In this document: one piece after another, positions 16,097 to 26,027 of the stretch | Layout of the letters: each line of letters begins with the position of its first letter | How positions within the stretch are numbered: position 1 is the first letter of the stretch | Source: Candidatus Scybalocola faecigallinarum | GTDB taxonomy: Bacteria > Bacillota > Clostridia > Lachnospirales > Lachnospiraceae | DNA: 64,000 nucleotides | Assembly: GCA_018711005.1 (NCBI GenBank) | Contig: DVIT01000028.1 | Location: 26,628 to 90,627 of the forward strand | Reading direction: 5' to 3' | The notes under the pieces: generated by a model | What the model was told of the DNA's origin: nothing | Database searches by the model: none | Seen by the model: the letters and a program-made list of their open reading frames with translations, nothing else | Translations under genes and position numbers: made by a program

Positions 16097-17034
16097 CTGT
16101 TCTTCCTCCTTATCGCTTTAAGCCTGCGCTTTTCCCGCTTTGCCAGACGCTTGTCCGCCTCTGAACGCAGACCGTAGATCTTCACAAACAGCGCCAGCAC
16201 AAGCACAAGGACCACAAAGTAGATAAATGCTGTTGCCGATGCATAGCCAAGACCCTGATTAACGGAAAATGTATATTCCTGGATCAAAACGATCACATCA
16301 TTTAAGGCAAAGGTGGAAATAAATACAATGGTGTACACAATGTTTATGATCACAATAGGCCTCAGGTTGGGCAGGGTGATCTTCCAGAAGGATTCCCACT
16401 TGGAAGCCCCGTCAATATAGGCCGCCTCATACACCGGACGGTCAATCTTCTGCAGGGCGGATAAAAAGATCAGGATCTGCACACCGCAAAACCACAGGAT
16501 CATAATAAAGGAATCGATCAGGTTTGAAAAAATCGTTCCAAGGACGCCGGGCAGGACCATGATCAGCTCCTGCATGATCCGCATATCCTCCACACCCTGG
16601 ATGGTGGTTGCGCCGCTGTCGATGAGCTCCTGCATTACAGGACCGCTGACAATAATAACCGGCAGGAAGAACACCGTACGCATCAGGCCCTTGCCTTTCA
16701 GGTTCATGTTGACGATCATGGCGATCACCAGTGAGAACACGATAATGATCGGTACCTGGACGATGAGCTCACCTACATACGTCAGCAGGGCGTCCACAAA
16801 TTCCACATCGCTTAAAAAAGCATTTTTATAATTGGCCAGTCCAAGGGGTATGGTGCGGATACCGTCGGACGTAATCGTTACCTGGAAAAAGCTCAGTACA
16901 AAGGTACGGATCAGGGGATAGAGCGTAAATACGAGAAACCCGATGACCCAAAGAGCAACAAACATCCAGCCGTAAATATTTTCACGGATCCGGTTGGTCA
17001 TTCTGAACTTTTTTGTTTTTTTCTTCTCTTTCAC
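16093..17034 (-). CDS. Sugar ABC transporter permease, MalF type (second pair)
   Basis: A 313-residue CUT1 permease with a basic N-terminus (KEKKKTKKFRM), six predicted membrane helices and the EAA loop DRPVYEAAYIDGASKWESFW around residue 200. The start is GTG behind AAGGAGGTGG. A very basic C-terminal tail (KRLAKREKRRLKAIRRKNR) of about 30 residues is longer than in most MalF-type proteins. It follows the DUF5696 gene by 15 nt. This pair is separate from the permease pair at 21.2-23.0 kb, giving two CUT1 channels in one operon. Confidence 0.9.
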   Translation of the reverse strand: MKEKKKTKKFRMTNRIRENIYGWMFVALWVIGFLVFTLYPLIRTFVLSFFQVTITSDGIRTIPLGLANYKNAFLSDVEFVDALLTYVGELIVQVPIIIVFSLVIAMIVNMNLKGKGLMRTVFFLPVIIVSGPVMQELIDSGATTIQGVEDMRIMQELIMVLPGVLGTIFSNLIDSFIMILWFCGVQILIFLSALQKIDRPVYEAAYIDGASKWESFWKITLPNLRPIVIINIVYTIVFISTFALNDVIVLIQEYTFSVNQGLGYASATAFIYFVVLVLVLALFVKIYGLRSEADKRLAKREKRRLKAIRRKNR

Positions 17035-17049
17035 GTTTTATCCACCTCC

Positions 17050-19218
17050 TTACTGTACATTGCCTACAGCATAGCTTAAAGCGTCCACAGTGACGCTGCC
17101 GTCTGTAAAAGGTTCATCGGAATAATTCACAGTGATAGTTACTCCGTTATCATAAGTTACCCGGACCACATTGTCTGTCAGCATATCATGGCGTACCATG
17201 GCGGCATTGCGCACACTGCCAAGAGCGTCGCTTAATGTATGATATTCGCTGATCATTTCTTCTTCCCAAATGGAAAACTGGGATGTATACAGCCAGGACG
17301 TTGCCGTATCCAAAAGCTCTATGGAATCCTCTCCTGTGATCATCCAGGACGGGAACTCACCATATTCAATGGCCTTAAGCAGATCCTTCTGACGGTCAGC
17401 GTGGAAATTGGAACGTGTGCCGTAATAATCAATATAGCCTTTTAAAACCATCTGCATAAAAGGTACAGTATCTGTAAATACCATATAGTTGGAAGAATCT
17501 GACGGCATTTCATAAATGGCCGAAGCATTGGGCCACATATACTGGGATGCCCGGTACACAGCCAGCTCCATATCTTCAGAGCTCAGGCCTGCGTAAATGT
17601 CCATGGCCTCCTGGCGGGTGGACGGCTGTTTTTCATTCCAGTTGGAATACAGCTGGTAGCCTACTGTATCCAGGGCAAGCACAGATGCGCCTGCTTCTTT
17701 GTACTTTCCGGCTTCCTCATTAAACTGCTCCAAAACAAATGTGGGTGCCAGATAATATACGGATTCTCCACGGAAGGTTTCCAAAAGCTTCTGGTTAATA
17801 TTCTGGGCAACATCCTTTTGCTTGCTGTATCCGCCTACGCCGGTGCAGCCCACTGAAAAATCTGCCCAATATCCAAGGCTGACGCCCTGGCCGGCCCATT
17901 TTTCAGCTGTTTCCTTCCACTGGGACTTGGATGCAATATCCCGTGTAAAGGATGCCGATGAAGGCGAAGCGCTTCCTGCACCGTCCGGTGAATATCCGAA
18001 CATTACCGCAGTAATGGGATTGACGCCCCCTTCACAAAGGGTATTAATAATATCATCCGCCTGCTCCATGGTAGTCATTTCAATAGTCTTTGAACCTACC
18101 ATCTGCTCCTCCTGCTCGGACATTAAAAGCTCCAGGCGCATGGGGATGCGTTCATCTTCCGCCGCGCTGCGCTCCAGGATCCCGGTTTCCACCAGATAAT
18201 CCTGGTAAACACCAGCCATACCGGAATAATCCGCAGCCTCAGGACTTAAAAAGTAAAAGTGCTGGATAATATCCATATGATTGCGTTCCGACTGGTTGGC
18301 AACCATTGTATCTCCCGACTGATTTAAAGAACGGGTATAAGTTTCTCTGTAAATAAACCGGGCTGTCACATAGTTGGCCGGAAGTTCACGGCCGCACACA
18401 TTGGCCTCAATAGCCGCATAAGCGTCTCCGTCCTCAATAATGGCGGTTATGCCGGACTGGCCTTCCTCCTGGATAATACCGTACACAGGCATATAGATCT
18501 GCTCTGCTGCATTTAACATGGAACGCTCAGTAAGCACGGCAAAATCACCCACGCCCATTTCCTGGCCATAGATCCGCTTGGAATAAGCGCCGCTGGCGGC
18601 CACACTGACCTGGTCGGTGCGGATCAGCGCCCCGCAGCCGTCAGGGATAAACAAATATCCCGGAACATCACTGCCATAGGTGGCGCCTAAAAAGGGGAAA
18701 ATATACAGGTTTTGCAGACGGTTCCCATCCTCCGGCTCCACAATGCTGTCATCCGGCACATTCACTGTGAGACGGCCGTTTTCCATGGAAACGATCAGCT
18801 TTAAGGCAAAGCCTGCGTCATAGGTAATATCCGCTTCAAAGCCGGAATCGGTATAATTAATATCCGCGGTGGCATTGTCTTTAAAAGGCAGCCGGGTCAG
18901 CTTCATATCCGGGCTCATATATTCAACAGTTACGCCGGAATACATAAAGCTCTGCCAGCTGTCATTAAGCCCCTCTGCCGACGGGGCAAAAGATGCATAA
19001 ACATTGCCGGACTGATGGTCCTCCACCATGATCCCCATGGTGGATGTGTTTAAGTACAAGGTCATGGCCTCGTTCTGGACCACCGGCTCAAAGCCCTGTG
19101 CTGCTTCCACAGAAGTATCCGCCTGTGTATTCTGGATTTCGGAGCCGTAAACAGGCAGTACAGCCATTGTCAGAGCTAATGCCAGTGCGATCATCCTCTT
19201 TAAGTTTTTCTTAACCAC
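17050..19218 (-). CDS. Exported DUF5696 domain protein
   Basis: A 722-residue protein with a clear Sec signal peptide (basic VKKNLKRM, then ALALALTMAVLPVYG) and no later membrane span, so it works outside the membrane. The body matches the DUF5696 pattern found next to sugar ABC genes in Firmicutes: a beta-rich N-terminal region with LYLNTSTMGIMVEDHQSG, then a putative barrel region with ITAVMFGYSPDG, SLGYWADFSVG and VLALDTVGYQLYSNWNE. The barrel-like order recalls glycoside hydrolase folds, but I cannot name catalytic residues. Start GTG behind GGAGGTGG; it overlaps the NHL-YIP1 gene by 8 nt. Function unknown; surface processing or binding of the transported glycan is a fair inference. Confidence 0.78.
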   Translation of the reverse strand: MVKKNLKRMIALALALTMAVLPVYGSEIQNTQADTSVEAAQGFEPVVQNEAMTLYLNTSTMGIMVEDHQSGNVYASFAPSAEGLNDSWQSFMYSGVTVEYMSPDMKLTRLPFKDNATADINYTDSGFEADITYDAGFALKLIVSMENGRLTVNVPDDSIVEPEDGNRLQNLYIFPFLGATYGSDVPGYLFIPDGCGALIRTDQVSVAASGAYSKRIYGQEMGVGDFAVLTERSMLNAAEQIYMPVYGIIQEEGQSGITAIIEDGDAYAAIEANVCGRELPANYVTARFIYRETYTRSLNQSGDTMVANQSERNHMDIIQHFYFLSPEAADYSGMAGVYQDYLVETGILERSAAEDERIPMRLELLMSEQEEQMVGSKTIEMTTMEQADDIINTLCEGGVNPITAVMFGYSPDGAGSASPSSASFTRDIASKSQWKETAEKWAGQGVSLGYWADFSVGCTGVGGYSKQKDVAQNINQKLLETFRGESVYYLAPTFVLEQFNEEAGKYKEAGASVLALDTVGYQLYSNWNEKQPSTRQEAMDIYAGLSSEDMELAVYRASQYMWPNASAIYEMPSDSSNYMVFTDTVPFMQMVLKGYIDYYGTRSNFHADRQKDLLKAIEYGEFPSWMITGEDSIELLDTATSWLYTSQFSIWEEEMISEYHTLSDALGSVRNAAMVRHDMLTDNVVRVTYDNGVTITVNYSDEPFTDGSVTVDALSYAVGNVQ

Positions 19219-21223
19219 GAGCGGCCACCTCCTGAATCAAACTGATAATAAAGTCTCGTAACTGTCCGTACAGCAGCCACAGGATAAATCCTGCCAATAA
19301 GAACAGGGCAATGGTAAAGGCAGTCACTGCCAGGTTCTTAAACGTCTTGGACAGAGAATAGTCGTGGATCTCCTTAATCATCATCACAAACAGGACAACG
19401 CACCAGGCGATCACGGCAAACATGGCAAACTGGTAAATAAACCCTTCATTCAACGTCAGCGCATGGGTAAGGATCTGAAGGGGCAGGGCAAATACAAGAT
19501 AAGGAGTCAGGGCATAGATTGTACCGCAGTACAGATCCCGCACCTTGCCTTCGCCTTCGGTAATGGTACTTACCAGATAGTTGCAGGCGATAAATAAAAA
19601 TACCGGGGCAACCACCCACATGATCTCGCTGAACAAGCTGATCCGCCATGGATTGGATGTATTAAACAAATAGCTGACAACGTAAATGTCCGTAAACTGT
19701 AAAATAATAAGCCATATGTATAAAACTGTTGCAGAAGCAATGCTGGCGCGTCCCTTAAACTTCATTTCATAATAAGCATCCGACGGCTTTTTCATCATTT
19801 TTCCTGCAAAGCAGATCTGGGAGATCAGACGGACATTTAAGATCTTTTTCTTAACCCTGCGCACCGGATCCAAAATATGCTTTCTCCGGTCAATGGCCCG
19901 GATCACACCCCACACAATACAAAGGGCAATAATGATCACTACGGTCAGTCCCAGATTATTCTGGAGCCATTCGTTGCGGTAAACCCAGTAGGTCTGGGAA
20001 TAGCCTTCTTTATTTTCAGCAATACGGTAATTACTCAGCGCTGAGGCATAGTTCTGGTTTTTATAATCCGCCTGGGCCAGAGCCTCATAAGCCATAACAA
20101 AGCTGCTGTTCATCTTGCGGATTTCTTCCCATGTCTCCTGGCTTTCTGCATAAAGCCCGTCATTGTACATGGCAATACCTTCATGAACCGTGCGGGCAAA
20201 TTCTGTAGCTTCATAATGGACAATACAGCCCATGCCCCGGTCCAGGACGTACAGCTGGCCATCATCCGTCACTTCAATAGCTGCCGGCTCTCTTAAAATG
20301 CCCACACGCTCCCGGTCGCTGTCCCGGCCGCCAAAGGCAAACAAAAGATTGCCATTGCTGTCATATTCATAAATGGTTCCTTCTGTTGTTACGGAAAATG
20401 TATTGCCGTCGCCGTCCACATCAACATCCACGTAGCTTCCGGCCACCACCATGTCATCAAACAGGTTCAGTCCGGAAATACTCAGCTTCTTTATAGGCTC
20501 AGTAATACTTTCACCGGAAGTGACTGTATAGATCAGGCCCTGGCTGTCAATACCTACGTTGGTCACGCTGGGCGGCGTGTTCTTAAACAGCTTGTTCAGC
20601 TGTTCTTCTGTAAAAAAGGTTCTTTGCAGGATCATTTTAAAAGTATTGTTGGTAGAGTTTGAACCAAAGTACCCTAAAAAGTCTCCCTGGGGATTAAACT
20701 GCATCAAACCTGCTGTTGAGCCTTCAGAAACCACGTACAGATTGCCTCTGGCGTCAGTGATAAGCTTTACAGGCACAAAATTTGTATTGGCGCCAAAGAT
20801 GGCTTCTGTAGGCTTCTCAATGTACCGTTCTAATTGAAAATCCATGGAATAGATCCATACTTTTTGCGCTCCCCGGTCGGCTATATAAATATGACCGTCT
20901 GCCACATGGATCCCGGTGGGCGCGTTCAGGTTTTCGTCAGTATACTCTCCTACGCTGCCGTCAGGGGAAACGGTTACGATCCGGCTGTTGCCTGTATCGC
21001 AGATATACATGGTCTGATCGTCAGCAATATAAAAATCCTCCGGAGTGCTCAGGCTGTAATTTAAGACCTCCTCGGCACTGTAGGCTGTCTGGGTATCCAC
21101 CACATAGCCCCCCGGCCCCTGGGTCCAGGTAATATAAGGCTCCTGGGCAAATGACCCGGAAGGGATGGTGGCCGCCAGCAGCACAGCCGCCGCCAGGCTC
21201 TTTATAAATCTTTTTATTTTCAT
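19211..21223 (-). CDS. NHL beta-propeller / TPR / YIP1 membrane protein
   Basis: A 670-residue envelope protein with an unusual layout. A signal peptide (1-26) is followed by NHL-type propeller repeats (about 40-340; for example DDQTMYICDTGNSRIV, ADGHIYIADRGAQKV, DDGQLYVLDRGMGC). Next is a TPR-like helical part (about 345-420), a membrane helix (about 424-442) and a C-terminal YIP1-like domain with five or so further helices (about 480-665). Propeller and TPR should face outward, YIP1 sits in the membrane. It lies between two permease pairs and is coupled to DUF5696. NHL propellers often bind glycans or proteins; here it may be a transporter accessory or sensor. No enzyme motif seen. Confidence 0.75.
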   Translation of the reverse strand: MKIKRFIKSLAAAVLLAATIPSGSFAQEPYITWTQGPGGYVVDTQTAYSAEEVLNYSLSTPEDFYIADDQTMYICDTGNSRIVTVSPDGSVGEYTDENLNAPTGIHVADGHIYIADRGAQKVWIYSMDFQLERYIEKPTEAIFGANTNFVPVKLITDARGNLYVVSEGSTAGLMQFNPQGDFLGYFGSNSTNNTFKMILQRTFFTEEQLNKLFKNTPPSVTNVGIDSQGLIYTVTSGESITEPIKKLSISGLNLFDDMVVAGSYVDVDVDGDGNTFSVTTEGTIYEYDSNGNLLFAFGGRDSDRERVGILREPAAIEVTDDGQLYVLDRGMGCIVHYEATEFARTVHEGIAMYNDGLYAESQETWEEIRKMNSSFVMAYEALAQADYKNQNYASALSNYRIAENKEGYSQTYWVYRNEWLQNNLGLTVVIIIALCIVWGVIRAIDRRKHILDPVRRVKKKILNVRLISQICFAGKMMKKPSDAYYEMKFKGRASIASATVLYIWLIILQFTDIYVVSYLFNTSNPWRISLFSEIMWVVAPVFLFIACNYLVSTITEGEGKVRDLYCGTIYALTPYLVFALPLQILTHALTLNEGFIYQFAMFAVIAWCVVLFVMMIKEIHDYSLSKTFKNLAVTAFTIALFLLAGFILWLLYGQLRDFIISLIQEVAARG

Positions 21224-21235
21224 GGGACCGTCCTC

Positions 21236-22108
21236 CTACTTGATACCGGAATGGGCCATTGTGTCCATGACCTGCTTTTGCATCACGATAAATATGATCA
21301 GGTTTGGAATAAACATGATCAGCGCCGCAGCTGCCGCCATTCCCTGGCCCACCACATCATTGCCGGTTGTTGTCAGCGTAGACATATAGAAGGCAAAGGT
21401 TTGGTTGACCTCGGAATTAACATACAAGGACGATGCATCAATAGTATTCCACGCCGTCTGGAATGCCAGGATGGCCACTGTGGCCAACGGCGATTTTGAT
21501 AAAGGCAGCACGATCCTGAAAAAGATCGTCCGCTCCTTGGCCCCGTCAATACGGGCAGCCTCTAAAAGCTCATCCGGGATCTGGTCCATAAACTGCTTAA
21601 TCAAAAACAGTCCCACCGGCAGAGCCAGGGCAGGGATCACATGAACCCAGAAATTATCGATCAGCCCCAGTTCATTGATCACAAGATACTTGGGGATCAT
21701 AACTGCCGTAGGCACGAACATCAGGGCCAGTGTATTCATATTAAATACAAAGTTTTTGAGGCGGAATTTCTTCTTCGCCAGGGCATATCCGGCCAAAGAG
21801 CTGATCAGCAGTGTAAATACAACGGTCAGCAATGTTGAGGCAAGGCTGTTGAAAAAGTACCTGGCAATAGGCACATTGGATGTTTCCATGGTTGCAAACA
21901 GCTTGCGGAAGTTGGACAGGGACGGATTGCGCACAAAAAACTTCGGCGGATAGGCAAACAGCTCATCAATGGGCTTAAAGGCCTGGCAAAAAATAAAGAC
22001 AATAGGCAGTGCCATCACCACGGACATAATAATTAAAATAATATAAAATTTTATCTGGCTCTTATGAAACCGGGTCGGATTAATTTTTGTTCCCTGAAAA
22101 GATGCCAT
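21236..22108 (-). CDS. Carbohydrate ABC transporter permease, MalG type (first pair)
   Basis: A 290-residue CUT1 permease with six predicted helices and the EAA loop [24 protein letters not shown] around residue 190. I use the ATG at 22108, preceded by AGGGGGTG, instead of a longer frame that runs back into the partner gene. The gene follows its partner by 11 nt and precedes the NHL-YIP1 gene by 12 nt. With 22120-23040 it forms the channel most directly linked to the large binding protein upstream. Confidence 0.9.
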   Translation of the reverse strand: MASFQGTKINPTRFHKSQIKFYIILIIMSVVMALPIVFIFCQAFKPIDELFAYPPKFFVRNPSLSNFRKLFATMETSNVPIARYFFNSLASTLLTVVFTLLISSLAGYALAKKKFRLKNFVFNMNTLALMFVPTAVMIPKYLVINELGLIDNFWVHVIPALALPVGLFLIKQFMDQIPDELLEAARIDGAKERTIFFRIVLPLSKSPLATVAILAFQTAWNTIDASSLYVNSEVNQTFAFYMSTLTTTGNDVVGQGMAAAAALIMFIPNLIIFIVMQKQVMDTMAHSGIK

Positions 22109-22119
22109 ATTCACACCCC

Positions 22120-23040
22120 CTAGTCTTTCTCGCCCAGCAGCCGGAAGATTACCCGGGGGCTGAACCAAATGAGCAGGAGCAATACAACAGAGATTGCCGC
22201 TGCATATCCCATTTCGTAACGCAGGAAACCATAGTCCTCAATATGGTTGAGCATCATCTGCCCGGCATACTGAGGCGTGGGATTGGCTCCTGAAAGCTGC
22301 ACGCCGATGGCGCCGCTCTGGAACGTATTAACAACAGCCATAACAGCTCCGAAAAGCATCTGAGGCTTCATGGACGGGATCGTAATATAAATGATCTCCT
22401 GGAAACGGTTGGAAATACCGTCAATATATCCGGCCTCATAAAGGTCTGTATTAATATTTAAAATACCTGCCAGCATGGCCAAAAATCCCACGCCCATACT
22501 GCTCCACAAGGATACGACGATCATAACCGGCATCAGGTATTCTGTAGACTGGAGCCACTGGATCGGCTCCTGGATCCAGCCAAGATTGATCAGCACGCTG
22601 TTTAAATATCCTGTCTGGTCACCATTAAAGAGAACCTTCCAGATAACGGTCATGGTTATACCGGAGGTCATGGACGGTGAATAAAGGATCAGGGCGAAAA
22701 TGGTCCTGGGCAGATGAGGGATCTGCGCCAGTACCCAGGCCAGGAAAAATGAAAGGAAATATCCGGCCGGCCCTACGATCAGTGAAAATTTTATTGTATT
22801 GGGCAGCACGTACTGCATAAATACACTGTCACTGGTAAACAACGTTATATAATTTTCCAGCCCAATAAAATTGGGGAAATTTATGGAGTCAAAATCCGTA
22901 AAGGACAAAATGACTGCCAGAAGTACCGGGATAACGATAAAAACCGCAAACAGTACAAGATAGGGGGCAAGAAATAAATAAGCAATGCCCGCTTTATTTA
23001 AACCGCCCTTTTTTCTTACAGCTTTTTTTCCATTACTCAT
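22120..23040 (-). CDS. Sugar ABC transporter permease, MalF type (first pair)
   Basis: A 306-residue CUT1 permease: basic N-terminus, TM1 [20 protein letters not shown], and an EAA-like loop [25 protein letters not shown] around 200. The start overlaps the end of the large binding-protein gene by 8 nt; ATG (23040) is preferred over the preceding GTG. The overlap couples binding protein and channel. No ATPase nearby. Confidence 0.9.
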   Translation of the reverse strand: MSNGKKAVRKKGGLNKAGIAYLFLAPYLVLFAVFIVIPVLLAVILSFTDFDSINFPNFIGLENYITLFTSDSVFMQYVLPNTIKFSLIVGPAGYFLSFFLAWVLAQIPHLPRTIFALILYSPSMTSGITMTVIWKVLFNGDQTGYLNSVLINLGWIQEPIQWLQSTEYLMPVMIVVSLWSSMGVGFLAMLAGILNINTDLYEAGYIDGISNRFQEIIYITIPSMKPQMLFGAVMAVVNTFQSGAIGVQLSGANPTPQYAGQMMLNHIEDYGFLRYEMGYAAAISVVLLLLIWFSPRVIFRLLGEKD

Positions 23041-25996
23041 CACTTCCCACCCAGCTTTCTATCTGTTCCACTGTCGGAACTGTATATTCTTTTACAACAA
23101 CACCATCCTGGATATAGCCAAATTCTTCCATCTTTCTGGCAAGCTCCTGGTTCATCAGGATGACACCGTCATCCAGGGCGCTCCTTGCGTTGTCCCCGTC
23201 AAATACGATCTCATTCCATATGTTGCTGATCTCACGCTCTACCATATAGCTGGCCGGCGTTTTGGGGAACTCGTACAGCCATTCCCACTGATCCAGGATA
23301 ACCTGTTTATGTTCTTCCGGGATCGGCATCTGGCTGAAAGCTTCCAGATTGGCAGTGTTCCATATATACTCATCGCCGTAAAGCAGCTTCATCTGCTCGC
23401 CGAACTCGATCTGAGTTTCTGTGGAGGACCACCATTTTAAAAACTCCCAGGATTCCTCGATCATATCAGATTTAGAGAAGATCACAGACGTCTGTCCGCC
23501 GCCGGTGCTCCAGCGGGCTACTTCTCCGTCCTCATTAACAAATCCCGGCATAGGCGCAATATCCCATTTACCAGACAGCTCTGCAGCCGCAGCATCCAGC
23601 TTCAAATATGTGGCAAAATTGGACACACCAATAGGCAGGTCGCCGCTTCTGAAGGACTGGTAAAAATCACCTACCTGGGATGGAATACCGTAAATGGTAT
23701 ACAAATCTGTCATAAATTTAATAGCGTCCAGACCTTCTTCACTGTTTAAGGCCACCGTCATGCCATCCTCGCTGTAGATGGTGGCTCCCTTCTGATAAAT
23801 AAAGGGCAGCGTGGTGGAGAACGTCTTAAAGCTGGAATTTAATGACAGAGGTGCATAAAAGTTCATACCATAGCGCTGAAGCTCCGGAAGGATCTCCACA
23901 ACATCATCCCATGTATCCGGAACCGGGATGCCCAAACTTTCCAAAAGGTCGCTGCGGTAAAACATTACATAAAAATCCTGAGTTTCCGGTAAAGCATAAA
24001 TGCCATCCTCATAGGTATGGGTAATAAACGCCCCTGGCGCAAAGTTTGCAGCCACCTCATTAAAATCGTCAAACTGGCGCAGATCGTAAACCGAACCGCG
24101 GATTGCCAGGTCATAAGGCAGGTGGATACTGACACCCAAAGCCACATCGGGCTGGGTATTGGTCGTATTGGCCAGGATCAGCTTCTGTTCATTAGGCATA
24201 ATGGAGAAATTCACTTTAATGCCGGTCTCCTCAGTAAACTGAGCGTCCGTCATTTTCTGCAGCAGATCAATATAGTTCCGGGCACGGTTGACCCATACGG
24301 TAATCTCTTTTGTTTCTTCTCCGCTGTCGCCGGTGCTTTCATCTTCAAAGGAGCTTAAGAAATATTTTGTGCCTTCCACAAACTTGGTCATAAGGTTTTC
24401 TTTAAACTCCGGAAGTTTAGCATCGGTCTGGGCCAGATAGATCTGATCCAGGGACAATGGCTGGGACACAAGGCCTTCGGTCAGTTCTCCCAGTGTCTGG
24501 CTGACGGAACCGGTACCTTCAGACAGCATAGTCATATTGTTAGGGATGCTGTCCGGATCTGCCGCCAGGTTCCGAAGCTGCTGGGCACAGATCTTAAGGC
24601 TTGTCAGCTCTTTATTTTTATCTTCTCCCATATTAATTTCTGTTAAGATTGCCGCCTGCTCCTCCAACCCGTCGGCAATACTGTTTAATGTATCGCTGAT
24701 GCCCGGGATGTAGCTTTCAATCTCCCAGTCCCGGTAAACATCTGAATTATTTCCAATAAGCTTGCGGATCTCCAGGGCCATGTCATTGACCTGGTCGTTT
24801 AACTCCCGCACTGCATCTGCCACAGGCAGAAGCATGGTGGAATCCACTTCAATACCTAAAACGTGGGTTCCCTCCGTAAGGTAGATAGGATAATATCCGC
24901 CGTCATTGCCAAGGACAGTCACTGCCCACTCACTGGTGGAAGGAATGACCATAGATCCTGCTTCGGCAAATGGGATTTCTCCGTCAATGGTGATGCTGCG
25001 GTGGATATATGTATTGTTGGCCGATGAGCTGCTGGCTGTATCGTTGGCTGCCTTTGCCTCGGACTGTTTGGCTTTCAGCGCCAGATAATACCAGCCCTCC
25101 TGTTCTACATTAAATTCATAGTAAAGGGCATCGCTGTTATCCTGCCAGGTTTCTCCGCCTACAGCGCTCATAAGATAGGTATTGGACTCATAAGGATAGC
25201 ATTCCACATCCCGCATTTCTGTAGGCCGCGGGGTAGTGCTGTTTTTATAGTCCATCCGCTCCGCTTCAATAGTGATCAGTGTATCGCCTCCGGTATTTTC
25301 CGGCAGGGAAGCGGCATATTCTTCATAAGCAGGAACTTCCTCCGGGGACTCTATATAAAGCTTTGACAAATAGATGCTCCCCTGGTTGACCTTAAGCTCC
25401 AGATGGTTAGTGCCTTCCTGAAGGTCAAACAGCAGATAGTCTGTTGTTTTTTGTGATAAGGTCCTGAAATTTTGTGTCTGCCAGGAGGAAGAAACAGTGA
25501 CCTCCGGCACGATCTCATCCCCGCTCTTATCCCGGGAAAACGGATAGTCGGCAACTTCAAGCAGCTGCGGCAAAACAATGTTTTGCGCATCTGTGCCTGG
25601 AAACTCTCCTTCCTGTAAAAGGCCCAAAAGGCAGTCTGTATTTGACGCCTCGCTTACGGCATACTCAGCACGGATCTTATAAGATCCCGCCTGCTGTACA
25701 TCCACGTTAAAGGACAGTGAATCTCCGGCAGTTAAATATACCACAGGGCCGTCACTGCCCTGTGGTACATTTTCCTGCGCTATTTGTCCATCGCCTGCGA
25801 AATCAGCAGCGTTCACCTGAATGCTTACACCGTGTACCGCCGGCGTCCCGGCATCCTGGCTGCCAGCCTCAGATGCCGGACGGGTAAGTGCATATACCTT
25901 ATGTGTTCCTTTTATGAGAGAGATGCCAAAAAGCACCGCAATTACCGCGATCACAACAACGGTTGTGACAATTCTTTTTTTCTTAGAATGCTTCAT
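23033..25996 (-). CDS. Membrane-anchored multidomain solute-binding protein (CBM-like + SBP)
   Basis: A 987-residue protein, twice the size of a normal sugar-binding protein. After KHSKKKR comes one membrane helix (about 8-28) with no lipobox Cys, so it looks membrane-anchored and not a lipoprotein. Two beta-rich regions (about 50-215 and 225-390) resemble carbohydrate-binding modules; the second opens [18 protein letters not shown], as CBM6/35-type domains do. A helical linker (about 390-520) leads to a family 1 binding-protein domain (about 555-980; [32 protein letters not shown]). Start at the ATG behind TTGGAGG. It is co-translated with the permease. Likely role: capture of long or branched glycans at the surface. 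Confidence 0.82.
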   Translation of the reverse strand: MKHSKKKRIVTTVVVIAVIAVLFGISLIKGTHKVYALTRPASEAGSQDAGTPAVHGVSIQVNAADFAGDGQIAQENVPQGSDGPVVYLTAGDSLSFNVDVQQAGSYKIRAEYAVSEASNTDCLLGLLQEGEFPGTDAQNIVLPQLLEVADYPFSRDKSGDEIVPEVTVSSSWQTQNFRTLSQKTTDYLLFDLQEGTNHLELKVNQGSIYLSKLYIESPEEVPAYEEYAASLPENTGGDTLITIEAERMDYKNSTTPRPTEMRDVECYPYESNTYLMSAVGGETWQDNSDALYYEFNVEQEGWYYLALKAKQSEAKAANDTASSSSANNTYIHRSITIDGEIPFAEAGSMVIPSTSEWAVTVLGNDGGYYPIYLTEGTHVLGIEVDSTMLLPVADAVRELNDQVNDMALEIRKLIGNNSDVYRDWEIESYIPGISDTLNSIADGLEEQAAILTEINMGEDKNKELTSLKICAQQLRNLAADPDSIPNNMTMLSEGTGSVSQTLGELTEGLVSQPLSLDQIYLAQTDAKLPEFKENLMTKFVEGTKYFLSSFEDESTGDSGEETKEITVWVNRARNYIDLLQKMTDAQFTEETGIKVNFSIMPNEQKLILANTTNTQPDVALGVSIHLPYDLAIRGSVYDLRQFDDFNEVAANFAPGAFITHTYEDGIYALPETQDFYVMFYRSDLLESLGIPVPDTWDDVVEILPELQRYGMNFYAPLSLNSSFKTFSTTLPFIYQKGATIYSEDGMTVALNSEEGLDAIKFMTDLYTIYGIPSQVGDFYQSFRSGDLPIGVSNFATYLKLDAAAAELSGKWDIAPMPGFVNEDGEVARWSTGGGQTSVIFSKSDMIEESWEFLKWWSSTETQIEFGEQMKLLYGDEYIWNTANLEAFSQMPIPEEHKQVILDQWEWLYEFPKTPASYMVEREISNIWNEIVFDGDNARSALDDGVILMNQELARKMEEFGYIQDGVVVKEYTVPTVEQIESWVGSDE

Positions 25997-26027
25997 AACA
26001 TCATCCTCCAATGGAGTTATGGATCAT

